This document shows, piece by piece, positions 55,546 to 64,000 of a stretch of 64,000 nt of DNA (positions are counted from its first letter, which is position 1; every line of letters begins with the position of its first letter). The stretch is from CAWJTV01 sp963845695 (GTDB lineage: Bacteria > Planctomycetota > Planctomycetia > Isosphaerales > Isosphaeraceae). The stretch is from the NCBI GenBank assembly GCA_963845695.1, contig CAWJTQ010000016.1:124001-188000 (forward strand). The letters run 5' to 3'. The notes under the pieces were generated by a model. It was not told where the DNA came from, made no database searches, and saw nothing but the letters and a program-made list of their open reading frames with translations. The translations under genes and the position numbers were made by a program.

Positions 55546-56418
55546 TCAACCTTCCACACGATCGCGACTCTTGTGGTCGTCCAGGTCGCTGCTGGACAGC
55601 CGTTCGATAATCGCATCGGTCAACTCGATCTCGATGCCGAGCCATCGGCGCTTCTTCCGTTCGCAGACCGCGAATGTCGTTCCGCTGCCGCCGAAGGGAT
55701 CGAGGACGACTTCACCTTCCACCGTACTCATCTCCACCACGCGGTCGAGGATCTTGGTCGAGAGGGCGTTTGCCTTGCGCTTCGACGACTTGAACTTCCC
55801 GTGCCGCACCGGCGGGATGTCGGTCCAGACATCCATCAGGTTGACCCCCATGTCGTTCATCGCGTCGCGATGACCACCGTAATCCTTGATCTCGCCCCCG
55901 CAGTGGCGACAGGTCTCGATCGGTGTGCGGATCTTCCGGAACGTCTTTGGCCTCCCCTTGGTGTAGTAGAGCAGACTGTAATGGGCCGGATAAAGCCGGC
56001 CCGGGATCGGCAGACCGAACTTGATGCTGACCGTGATCCAGTGACGGAATTGCATGTCCCTGTTATTCAGGTGATGCCCCAGCTCGATGTTCCAGCGCGG
56101 GATGTTATAGAGGAACATCGCACCACCCGGCTTCAAAATGCGGCAGCATTCGTTGATCCATCCGCGGCACCAATCCAGATAGTCGGCCTCGTTCCGCAGG
56201 TCGTTCACGCCTGCCCCGTATTCCTTGCCGAGATTGAAAGGCGGATCGGCGAAGATCGTATCGACGCACTCGTCGCGGAAGAGCGGGAGGAGCTCGGTGC
56301 AATCACCGTGAAAGAGCGCGCCGCGATCGGTGGTGAAAAGGGGGAGCAGATCTCCGCTGGCGCGGAAAGGGGAGGGATCGAAAGTTCCGTGGGATAATAA
56401 CACGCGGCTTTGAGCCAT
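55546..56418 (-). CDS. DNA adenine-N6 methyltransferase, beta class (orphan)
   Basis: A 290-residue site-specific DNA methyltransferase: HGDCTELLPLFRDECVDTIF then ADPPFNLG (catalytic DPPF motif IV, about residue 59), and much later VVLDPFGGSGTTFAVCERKK (SAM-binding FxGxG). Catalytic-before-SAM order marks the beta class and DPPF favours N6-adenine. An internal CRHCGGEIKDYGGH segment (about residue 168) may bind zinc. No restriction enzyme is adjacent, so it is probably an orphan regulatory or epigenetic methylase. Confidence 0.9.
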   Translation of the reverse strand: MAQSRVLLSHGTFDPSPFRASGDLLPLFTTDRGALFHGDCTELLPLFRDECVDTIFADPPFNLGKEYGAGVNDLRNEADYLDWCRGWINECCRILKPGGAMFLYNIPRWNIELGHHLNNRDMQFRHWITVSIKFGLPIPGRLYPAHYSLLYYTKGRPKTFRKIRTPIETCRHCGGEIKDYGGHRDAMNDMGVNLMDVWTDIPPVRHGKFKSSKRKANALSTKILDRVVEMSTVEGEVVLDPFGGSGTTFAVCERKKRRWLGIEIELTDAIIERLSSSDLDDHKSRDRVEG

Positions 56419-56511
56419 CGCGGGGTCCTGGAAACGAGGGAACCTGGGGCCGTCCGGATCGAGATCGGTCCTCGAGGCGCGAAGCTCGGATCAGAAGAGG
56501 GAGGGCCATGG

Positions 56512-59500
56512 TCATGACTCCGCTTCCTCCACCGGCAGGAAGACCCGGAAACGAGTGCCTTGACCGGAGTCGCTCTCGACCTCGAGGCGTCCGCCGTGGT
56601 CCTGAACCATGCCATGAGTGATGCTCAGGCCCAGCCCGGTGCCGTCGCCGACCCCCTTGGTGGTGTAGAAGGGGTCGAAGATCTGGGGCAGGGCCTCGAC
56701 GGAGATGCCGCAGCCGTTGTCAGCGACTTCCACGACGACCTCGCCGTCCTCGGTCACCGTGGTGATCGTGATCCGGCCGTCAGGGCGATGAGTCGTCTCG
56801 ATGGCCTGGAGTGCGTTGACCAGGAGATTGAGGAAGACCTGATTGAGCTGGGCAGGTGAGCCGGCGACCGGCGGGACCTCGCCGAAATCCTCCTCGATGG
56901 TGATGCCGCGGCGATCGAGCCGGCCGCGGATCATCTCGAGCGCGGTCCGGATCGCCTCGTGCACGTCGGCCTGGTCGACCGCGGCGTGGTCCAGGCGGGC
57001 GAATCCGCGGAGGTTCTGCACGATGTCGGCCACTCGCTTGACACCCTGGCGCGTGCTCTTGATGAGCTTGCCCAGGTTCTCCTTGACATAGACCAGGTCG
57101 CACTCGTCGGCGAGGCAGGCGACCTGCCGGGTCAGCTCGGGTCGCGCGGCCTGGAGCTCGGCATGACCCTGCTCGTAGAGGCCCTGGACGTCGAGCAGGA
57201 AGCGGACATCGCGCTCGAGGACGGCCAGGTTATTGGCGATGTACGCCAGGGGGTTATTGATCTCATGCGCGACACCGGCCGAGAGCATGCCTAGCGAGGC
57301 GAGTTTCTCCGACTGGACGACGCGGCCGCGCATCTGGTGGCGCTCGATGAACTGACCGATCTGGCTGCCCAGGCTAGCCATCATGTCGAGTGTGGCATGG
57401 TCCACTGGCCGGACCTGGTGGCTGAAGAACTCCAGGACGCCGAGACACTCGCCCCGGAGCCGGATCGGCACGGCGAAGGCGGCGTGCAATCCCTCGGCGG
57501 CGGCGGCCGAGTGGTAGAGGGCGGGGTCAGGAGTCCCGCGCCCAGGGTCGGATTCGTTCGTGATGTCCGGGATCCACTGGGGCATCGAGTCGCACCAGAC
57601 GAGGCCCGGAAGACGCATCCCTCGCTCCACGGCGAGCTTGCGCGTCATGGCCATGAAGCCGGACAGGTCGAGGCCCGGCCGGCGCCAGAGGGTCGCGCAA
57701 CGGAGCCGCTGTGCGTGGGGATCCACTCTCCAGAACACACCGAGGTCCCAGTCCAGGCTCAGACAGATCGTCTCGAGGATCTTGGTCGCGGCCTGGCTGG
57801 GTGAGTCGGACTCGGCCAGTACGCGGGTGGTCTCGTACTGGGCCGCCAGCCGGCGCTCGGCCTTCTTTCGCCGGGTGATGTCGTGGAAGACGACGACCCC
57901 ACCCTCGACCGCCCCGCGCTCGTCGCGCAGGGGGCGGCCGGTGACCAGGATCCACGTGCCGTCGTCGCGGCTGGGATAACCGATGTAGAGCTCCGCCTGG
58001 TCGGCGGCCTCGCCGCGGATGGCCCGCATGAGCGGCAGGTCCTCCACGGGGTAGGCGGTCGTCCGATCGGGGAGGAAGATCTCGTAGTGCCGCGACCAGT
58101 CCTCGGCCGGACTGTCGACCCGGCCGTGGCCGAGGATCCGCTCGGCGGCCGGGTTGAAGACCAGGAATTGCCGCTCGGCGTCGGCGACCACGACACCGTC
58201 CCCCATGCAGTCCAGGACCGACTGGAGGATGCGGGTCTGCTCGCGATACGCCACCTCCGAGCGCGCCAGCTCCTGGGCGTGCTCCTCCAGGCTCTGGTTG
58301 AGCCGGCGGATTTCCTCGACCTGTCGCAGTCCCGTCAGCGCCCTGGCCGTGTGAGAGGCGAGGGTCTCCAGGGGGCGCAGATCGAGGTGTCCGGGATCAA
58401 TCGGCTGATGCGTGGCCACCTGGAGAGTGCCGAGGATCTCGTCGCTGACCATCGGCAGGACGACATGGCCACGAATGCCCGACAGGGCGACGGTGGTCGG
58501 TTCGCATCGCGGATCGGTCGTGGCGTCGGGTACGACGATCGCACGATTCTCGCGGACAGCGACCGCCAGGATGTCATCCCCCTCGAGCGGCCGCACGGTC
58601 AGGCCGACGATGCCGGTCATGCTGCCAGTGCCCCGCACGGCACGGATCACGCCCGCGTCGCGGTCCACCAGCGAGATCATCGCCAGGTCGTAACCCAGGT
58701 CGGAGCAGAACCGCAGCACGCTGTCAAAGGTCTTGTCGATGTTGTTCGGGTCTAACTGTGAGGTCGAGATGCGGAAGAAGGCGTCGAGCAGGTCGCGGAG
58801 GGCTTCCAGGGCGCGGGTCCGCTCCGAGATCCGTGCCTCGAGGGTCGCATGCGATCGGGCCAGCTCGTCGGTCATGCGGTTGAACGCCATGCTGAGCTCG
58901 CCGAGCTCGTCGGACGAATCGACCCGGCTGCGGGCGTTCAGGTCACCCGCGGCGACGGCGGCCGACGTCCGGGCCAGATGCCGGATCGGCCGCGCGAACC
59001 GGCGGGCGATGGCGTTGGAGGCGCCGAGCCCCAGCAGGAGCAGGCCGCCGCCGAGTGCCAGCAGCAGCCGGCGGAGCCGGGTGACCGGCGCGTAGGCTTC
59101 TGCGGAGTCGATCTTGGCGATCAGACCCCAGCCGGGATAGGCCGCTCCCAGCGGCCGGTAGGCGACCAGCACGTCACGATTGCGATAGTCGGTCGTCCGC
59201 CGGAAATTGAACTCCCCCGCGATCGCCGCATCCAACGAGGGGAATTGCTCCGCGGAGACCTCCGTCAAGCGTGACCCCTCGCGAGGCGGCAGGGGGAGGT
59301 GGATCCGATCGCCACTCTTCCAGCCGATCAGGACCTCTCCCGTTTCTTCCAGGCCGTGCGGATCGCTCAGGAACGTCATGACCCTTCCAAAGTCGACCAC
59401 CAGCATCACGGTCCCCACGACGCGATCGGCATCACCTCGCACGATTCCTGCGAAGGCTGCGCCATAAGTGTCGTCGATCCGTCTGGGCGGGACCGCCAGA

Positions 59501-60099
59501 CCGCCCGCCGCCCTTGACTCGAGACGGACTCGCTCCGCCTGGGGGAGTTCGCCCAGTTTACCCGCGAGCCCACTCGATGCGATGATCTGGCCCGAAGCGT
59601 CTTCCACCCAGATGGCCAGCAGGGATGTGATATTGGTTCGCACGATCGCGAGGAACCTCTCGGCGTCCTCCCGGAACTTCTGGGCGGGTAGCGTCCCGCT
59701 CGCGCGATCGACCAGGAGTGCTCGAATCGGCGACCGGTTGGCGAACCCCACAGCCCGCTCGACCTGCTGATTCAGCTCATGGAGCAGGATCTCCTGCCGA
59801 TCGCCGGCCACGGTCGTGAGCCGATCCTCGACCTCGTCGCGCAGGATGGCACTCGTCGTGACGTAGGCGGCGCCGATCAACAAGGCCGTATTGATCACGA
59901 CCAGGACGCCGACGAACAGCGTGAGCTTCCAGATCAGGGAAGTCCGGAAGAACGAACGCGGACTCGCAACGGACGAGCCGGCCATCGGCTGTGACGGGGC
60001 ACCCGGCTTGGGGAACTCGGCGCTGTCATAAGTCGTGGACACAGGTTGAGCGAATCCTTGTGGGTGTGCCTCGGCTCTCGGCGGCAGAGGCGATATCAC
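56512..60099 (-). CDS. Multi-sensor histidine kinase (Cache/HAMP-GAF-PAS-GAF-HisKA-HATPase)
   Basis: A 1195-residue membrane sensor kinase. TM1 LTLFVGVLVVINTALLIGAA, an about 250-residue periplasmic dCache-like sensor, TM2 LLLALGGGLLLLGLGASNAI, HAMP (ARRFARPIRHLARTSAAV), GAF (about 460-610), PAS (VLDCMGDGVVVADAERQFLV), second GAF (CATLWRRPGLDLSGF), then the kinase: H-box ASLGMLSAGVAHEINNPL, N-box NQVFLNLLVNALQAI, G1 VADNGCGI, F-box FDPFYTTK and G2 GDGTGLGLSI. The kinase core is complete and there is no receiver domain. It starts at GTG 60099 or, more likely, ATG 59985. It is 6 bases after the GH127 stop, so co-transcribed. Confidence 0.93.
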   Translation of the reverse strand: MISPLPPRAEAHPQGFAQPVSTTYDSAEFPKPGAPSQPMAGSSVASPRSFFRTSLIWKLTLFVGVLVVINTALLIGAAYVTTSAILRDEVEDRLTTVAGDRQEILLHELNQQVERAVGFANRSPIRALLVDRASGTLPAQKFREDAERFLAIVRTNITSLLAIWVEDASGQIIASSGLAGKLGELPQAERVRLESRAAGGLAVPPRRIDDTYGAAFAGIVRGDADRVVGTVMLVVDFGRVMTFLSDPHGLEETGEVLIGWKSGDRIHLPLPPREGSRLTEVSAEQFPSLDAAIAGEFNFRRTTDYRNRDVLVAYRPLGAAYPGWGLIAKIDSAEAYAPVTRLRRLLLALGGGLLLLGLGASNAIARRFARPIRHLARTSAAVAAGDLNARSRVDSSDELGELSMAFNRMTDELARSHATLEARISERTRALEALRDLLDAFFRISTSQLDPNNIDKTFDSVLRFCSDLGYDLAMISLVDRDAGVIRAVRGTGSMTGIVGLTVRPLEGDDILAVAVRENRAIVVPDATTDPRCEPTTVALSGIRGHVVLPMVSDEILGTLQVATHQPIDPGHLDLRPLETLASHTARALTGLRQVEEIRRLNQSLEEHAQELARSEVAYREQTRILQSVLDCMGDGVVVADAERQFLVFNPAAERILGHGRVDSPAEDWSRHYEIFLPDRTTAYPVEDLPLMRAIRGEAADQAELYIGYPSRDDGTWILVTGRPLRDERGAVEGGVVVFHDITRRKKAERRLAAQYETTRVLAESDSPSQAATKILETICLSLDWDLGVFWRVDPHAQRLRCATLWRRPGLDLSGFMAMTRKLAVERGMRLPGLVWCDSMPQWIPDITNESDPGRGTPDPALYHSAAAAEGLHAAFAVPIRLRGECLGVLEFFSHQVRPVDHATLDMMASLGSQIGQFIERHQMRGRVVQSEKLASLGMLSAGVAHEINNPLAYIANNLAVLERDVRFLLDVQGLYEQGHAELQAARPELTRQVACLADECDLVYVKENLGKLIKSTRQGVKRVADIVQNLRGFARLDHAAVDQADVHEAIRTALEMIRGRLDRRGITIEEDFGEVPPVAGSPAQLNQVFLNLLVNALQAIETTHRPDGRITITTVTEDGEVVVEVADNGCGISVEALPQIFDPFYTTKGVGDGTGLGLSITHGMVQDHGGRLEVESDSGQGTRFRVFLPVEEAES

Positions 60100-60105
60100 A
60101 TCATC

Positions 60106-62202
60106 TCACGGCGACCTCAGCGTTGGGAACTCGGTGATCCGCAGATCGGTGCAACCATAAGGGATGAGCGTCAGTGCCTCCAGCGGCGCGGCGCTCTGGA
60201 TGGGACTGCGCGGCGGCGGCGCGGCGGCGCCTCGTTCTAGACCCCAGCCCGGCAGTCGACAGCCCATGACCTTGGCAACCATCGGGGCTCCCCTGGTCGA
60301 GAACGGCATCGGGCCGACGGGGCGATCCTCGAAGAAGATCGACGGCTCCAGGATCTTGCGATCGGTCGTTTTGCGCGAGACAAACCCTTTCTGGGCTGGG
60401 TGACGATATGTGATCGATTGCTCGACGTCCTTGCGGTCGATCTGGATCGCGTAATTCCAGGGCGATTTCGGGTAAACCTCCCAGTCGGCGAACTGGGGGT
60501 TGTCCTTGACCTTCCTCCACTCCGGCTCGATCGGGAGGGCGAAGACCAGGGGGCCCCGTATGATGGCCATCGTGTCGTTGACACCCTGGTAGAGCCTCAC
60601 CGACGTCCAGAATTCGAGTCTCAGGGTCTTGCTCTCGCTCCAGTGCACGTTCAGAGGGAAATGTCCACGCCATCGATGCAGATCCTCCTTGAGAATCGCG
60701 AAGGTTGCTCTCAGAGGGACGATTCTGCCATCGACGGAATAATCCAGCTCGGGGGCATCGAGAGCGGCCTCGGCCATCCATCCCGGGAGCCGAAGTCGAA
60801 GGGGAAACGTCATCGGCTCGGAGACAGTGACCGTGATCGCGACCTTATCGCGGAACGGATATTCCGTCTCGACAGTGACCTTGACCGGCTTGCCCTGGAT
60901 CTTCGTCTCGATGACGCATGGGGCATAAGCGACCACGGCCAGGCCGCCATCGAGGGTCTTCATCCAGAGATGCGAGGCGAATTTGGGCCAGCCCTGATGG
61001 AGGTTGGCCGTGCAGCAGCCGAAGTTCGGTTCGAGGCCGTAGAGGTTCGAGTCGGCACCGTTGTTGACGTAGACATGCTCGCCCTTGGCCGAACAGATCA
61101 CCTGATTGCACTGCTGGTCGTATTGATGGGCGGTCATGTCCTTCTTGAACGTCGCCGGTAACGCGTTGAAGGCCAGCTTCTCGAGCCGATCGCCCAGTCG
61201 CGCGTCGCCCAGGACGCCGCTCAGGACTTCGAGCGAATACATGGCCTCGACCACGGTGCAGAGCTCGGTCCCTTGCGATGGGCTGAGGCCGGCCAAATGC
61301 TCGTCGCAGGTGAAGATGCCGGTGGCCTGGCCATGATGACGGTCCAGGAGTTCGAGCATCCGGAAGATGGCATCCTTGTCCTTGGGATCGCCGGTCAGCC
61401 GGTACCGCATGCCGCCGTACTTGAGCGCCATGGCCGTGTTGACGCCGTGGGTGTCGAGCCCGAACTTTCCCTGAGTCCTGGCGGTGAACTTGAAGTCGTC
61501 GAACTGGGTGCGCGAGTCGTGGCTCTGGGCGAACGCCCTCCTTGCCAGGTCCAGGAGCCAGCGCTCTTTGGTCCGGTCGTAGAGCCAGTACAGAGAGACG
61601 GCCAGGTCGGCCACGCGGAACCGGGCCCAGCTATACATCGGCTGTTTCGAGATGACCTCATCGATCTTGTGACAACACTTCAACATCGCCGGGACGATGC
61701 GCGGGTCTCCCGTCGCTTCCTGGTATTGCGTCAGGGCTTTGAAAAGGGGGAATAGGGGCCAGATGTCATAGGGCTTGTGTTTCTGGCTGTCGCCCACGGG
61801 GCCGAGCCAGCCGTCGGGCTGCTGGTGCTCCAGGATGGAGTCGATCGCTTTCTTGACCTTGGCCTCGAGCGCGGGGTCGTCGAGCAGGTAGGCCAGGGGG
61901 ACGAGGCCGTCGAGCCAGTAGGGGACGCGCTCCCAGCCCTCGGCCTTGCCGCCGAACCAGGCGCTGTCCTTGATATCGGGCCAGAACTCATCGAGGTGCC
62001 CGCTCAGGCCGTCGGCCTGGAGGCGGAGCTGGTCCTTGAGCCAGCCGGCCGGCTTGATGCTGCCCAGGGGTAAGGGCTCGAAGGCCGACGAGCGCAGACC
62101 CTGTACCGCGGCCTCGGGCGCCTCTTCGGCTCGAGTCGCAGGCATCGCGAGTCCGGCAACCAGAACCCACGTGGGCACAACGATCCCGTATCGGCAGGAC
62201 AT
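60106..62202 (-). CDS. Glycoside hydrolase family 127 (DUF1680), exported
   Basis: A 698-residue enzyme of the beta-L-arabinofuranosidase class. Signal peptide (PTWVLVAGLAMPATRAEE), N-terminal FEPLPLGSIKPAGWLKDQLR, an alpha/alpha barrel with HGVNTAMALKYGGMRYRLTG, the Glu of GTELCTVVEAMYSLE, and FGCCTANLHQGWPK, where the double Cys matches the zinc-bound cysteine nucleophile pair of GH127. It ends in beta-sandwich sequence. ATG 62202 precedes the signal. It probably releases arabinose-type sugars from plant or algal glycans outside the cytoplasm. Confidence 0.92.
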   Translation of the reverse strand: MSCRYGIVVPTWVLVAGLAMPATRAEEAPEAAVQGLRSSAFEPLPLGSIKPAGWLKDQLRLQADGLSGHLDEFWPDIKDSAWFGGKAEGWERVPYWLDGLVPLAYLLDDPALEAKVKKAIDSILEHQQPDGWLGPVGDSQKHKPYDIWPLFPLFKALTQYQEATGDPRIVPAMLKCCHKIDEVISKQPMYSWARFRVADLAVSLYWLYDRTKERWLLDLARRAFAQSHDSRTQFDDFKFTARTQGKFGLDTHGVNTAMALKYGGMRYRLTGDPKDKDAIFRMLELLDRHHGQATGIFTCDEHLAGLSPSQGTELCTVVEAMYSLEVLSGVLGDARLGDRLEKLAFNALPATFKKDMTAHQYDQQCNQVICSAKGEHVYVNNGADSNLYGLEPNFGCCTANLHQGWPKFASHLWMKTLDGGLAVVAYAPCVIETKIQGKPVKVTVETEYPFRDKVAITVTVSEPMTFPLRLRLPGWMAEAALDAPELDYSVDGRIVPLRATFAILKEDLHRWRGHFPLNVHWSESKTLRLEFWTSVRLYQGVNDTMAIIRGPLVFALPIEPEWRKVKDNPQFADWEVYPKSPWNYAIQIDRKDVEQSITYRHPAQKGFVSRKTTDRKILEPSIFFEDRPVGPMPFSTRGAPMVAKVMGCRLPGWGLERGAAAPPPRSPIQSAAPLEALTLIPYGCTDLRITEFPTLRSP

Positions 62203-62258
62203 GGCGAGACTCCTCAAGTGACCGGCTGGGTCGAGGTCATTCCCCTGCAAGGTGGATT

Positions 62259-64000
62259 CTAGAGGGATGCCGCCGGTAACGCCAAGATCACCTCGGCGAA
62301 AGGAGTTCTGGAAGTGCGCGGTTCGTCCAGGCTGCCGAGGTGGGTGCATTGGCGTGGCGATGGCCCGGCCATGCCGGCTCGGAGGGAGCTCGTCCTGGCG
62401 GGATGAAAGGTCGGGGTGATTCGTCGATATCGCCTCGGGCGATCTCTCGGTTCTTGTCGCGCCCCGGGGACGACCTCGACCCCAGTCGCCCGACCGGGTG
62501 CCGCGATGGGTTCGTTTTGCCGATTGCGATGATCGATGGTCACGGCCGTGGGTTCGTTTTGCGAATTGCGATGGCTTCGGACCGCGGCACCGAAGAGGAC
62601 CACGAGCATGATCGCCGAGACCACAGCGCGGTGAAACGGCAGCCGGGGTCCAGAAATCACCGCAGCCTCCTGGGCCGTGGGTCCATTCTGCCGATTTCGG
62701 CGATCGACCGGCGGGGCGGTGGGTTCGTTCTGGGTCGTCGTATCGACGATACCACCCGCCTCCTTGGCCAGATCGAACTCTCCCGTTCCTTCTTCTCCTA
62801 TTTCCATTTTCGTCTCTGCGGTCTCCGCGTTGAGAGTTCCGATCGCCGGCACTTCGCGGGGAATCTCGGGACAAACAACCGGCGCCGGATCGTTGACCGG
62901 TTCGCGGACGTTCCCGTTCTCTGGCTGGGCGACCGACTCGGACTCGATGGCCAATGGCGGGCCTTCCGCGCCTCCCCTCGGTTCGTTCTCCACCCGGTAC
63001 TCCCAGGCCGGATCGGCGGACTTTGATCAGCGTGTCGAGGCTCCGGAACAGCGACCGGCTGCACGCGAACTGGTAGCGACGCAGCCGTTCTCCCTCGGTG
63101 CTGGCGTCGAAAGACAGCCGGGCGGCTTGCTGGGCCGCGTCGGCTTCCGCCCGCGCGCCATGACCCGCGGCGATCGCCTCCAGCCGCGCGATCGCCTGGT
63201 CCGCGATGCCCCGGAGCACGGCGATCGTCGCGAGTTTCTTCGCGGGGAGCCGCTCGTCCAACTGGCGGTCGAGCTGGCCCTCGATGAGCTCCTCGAGGTC
63301 CGGAGCCTCGCCGTTGGCCCGGTTCTCCACGTACACCTCCCACTTCCAGGGGTCCAGGTCCAGCGGCCGTTTCCCCAGCAGGCGGATCGCCCTGGCCTTC
63401 TCGGCCCACCCCCAGGAGCGGTCCTGGTCGAGTGGGCGCGGAGCTCGGTCCAGCGGTCGAGCAGCCACCGGCCGCCGGCCGCCGTGGTTTCCAGGCGGAA
63501 GACGATGGCCTCGGGATGGTTCCGGATATCCAGGTGGCGTTGGCCCGCCTGGCTCTGCTGCGCCGGGACCAGGACGTTGAGGAGATCGTTCCGGAGGGAG
63601 CTGTCCCCGGCCACATTGCGGTCGCTCAGGAGCCAGTAGCCCAGGGCGGCGATCACTTCCTGCTGGCGATTCGCCTCCGCGATCGGCACGGATCCGATGA
63701 TGCGGGAGAGCTGGGCGACCTCGGCGCGATCGGCCCGTTCCAGCTTCCAGGAGAACTGCACGGCCTGCTCGACCAGGAATTGCTCGACCTCGTTCTGGGG
63801 CTGAATCTCGGTGATCCAGGTCTCGACGCGCATCTGAAGGACGTCGGCATCCTCGTCGGGCAGGACTAGCGTCTTGGCGGTCATGCCGTGCTTCATGGCA
63901 TTGAACCTGGAGCGGTTCTTGCCCTCGGACGTCCGTGGTCCGGTGCTCTTCTGCGCATTGCGGCGGTTGATCTCGGCCCGATCGGGCTTGGCGGTTGCGG
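62259..64000 (-). CDS. NAQKSTGPRT-type planctomycete protein (partial, frameshifted)
   Basis: The gene runs off the right edge. From 63998 leftward it reads INRRNAQKSTGPRTSEGKNR and SRFNAMKHGMTAKTLVLPDE, the N-terminal signature of a large planctomycete/cyanobacterial family of unknown function. It continues through helical sequence (VEQFLVEQAVQFSWKLERAD). Slips near 63450 and 63015 lead to SWGWAEKARAIRLLGKRPLD and then to a Glu-rich tail with QNEPTA/QNGPTA/QNEPIA repeats to the stop at 62259. The true start lies outside the window. The family is often multicopy and may be tied to mobile DNA; its role is unknown. Confidence 0.7.

Noticed and set aside
60106..63468. A 1120-residue version of the GH127 protein with a long N-terminal extension
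   Set aside because: The extension covers coding of the neighbouring NAQKSTGPRT gene in other frames, and a clean signal peptide starts at 62202.
1..64000. tRNA, rRNA, CRISPR or origin features
   Set aside because: Reading the gaps I found no cloverleaf with the conserved T-arm, no regularly spaced repeats and no DnaA-box cluster; a covariance-model search would be decisive.

Overview
The window reads as chromosomal DNA of a high-GC planctomycete, most plausibly of the Isosphaeraceae/Isosphaerales type. The grounds are: an ECF sigma factor fused to a membrane segment and carboxypeptidase-regulatory-like repeats; a PVC-type HEAT/c-type cytochrome protein; DUF4058 and NAQKSTGPRT-type proteins; a GH127 enzyme; and short palindromic intergenic repeats (SPTRQRV-like, GQAFQPD-like, GCCCTGAAAGGGC-like) that are typical of that group. 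The assignment is inference from gene content, not from a marker gene. No rRNA, tRNA, CRISPR array or replication origin was seen.

Layout. 0-9.7 kb: two close PIG-L deacetylase paralogues flank a repeat-rich degenerate stretch (with a WD40 remnant), a membrane protein and the ECF fusion; then hemC, an HNH nuclease and cinA. 9.7-14.3 kb: small hypothetical proteins, one with an in-frame TGA, a B12-binding radical SAM protein with a good candidate promoter, and an AbrB-like small gene overlapping a retropepsin-like remnant. 14.3-20.5 kb: class V aminotransferase and serA (likely serine synthesis), small membrane proteins, queA, RidA and a monohaem cytochrome c. 20.6-33.4 kb: one long leftward operon of Bat/MoxR type (MoxR ATPase, DUF58, Ig/TM protein, two vWA proteins, then after an antisense DUF4058 gene a TPR-like protein, a 1330-residue secreted/membrane protein and a TPR protein). 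This is probably an envelope or stress-tolerance complex. 34-43 kb: hisI and hisG separated by a large palindromic element, HEAT protein, alkA-type glycosylase, D-aminoacylase, zinc-ribbon membrane protein and EEP nuclease. This stretch is full of single-base indels. 42.8-46.4 kb: accessory island with a toxin-antitoxin pair bracketed by a duplicated gene end, an ABC-type ATPase with a broken DUF4276 partner, and an HNH nuclease with its small partner. 46.5-64 kb: SDR, GT-C glycosyltransferase, PVC cytochrome, MFS transporter plus creatininase, a HigBA module with a palindromic operator, an orphan adenine methyltransferase, a large multi-sensor histidine kinase following a GH127 gene, and a partial NAQKSTGPRT protein running off the end.

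Caution. More than a dozen otherwise well-conserved genes are broken only by single-base indels, several in homopolymers, with almost no nonsense codons. I read most of these as sequence errors concentrated at 35.7-42.2 kb, and annotate the genes across the breaks. The most interesting biology is the Bat-type operon with its very large partners, the toxin-antitoxin insertion that regenerated the end of the EEP gene, and the two PIG-L paralogues that share loss of the usual general-base aspartate.
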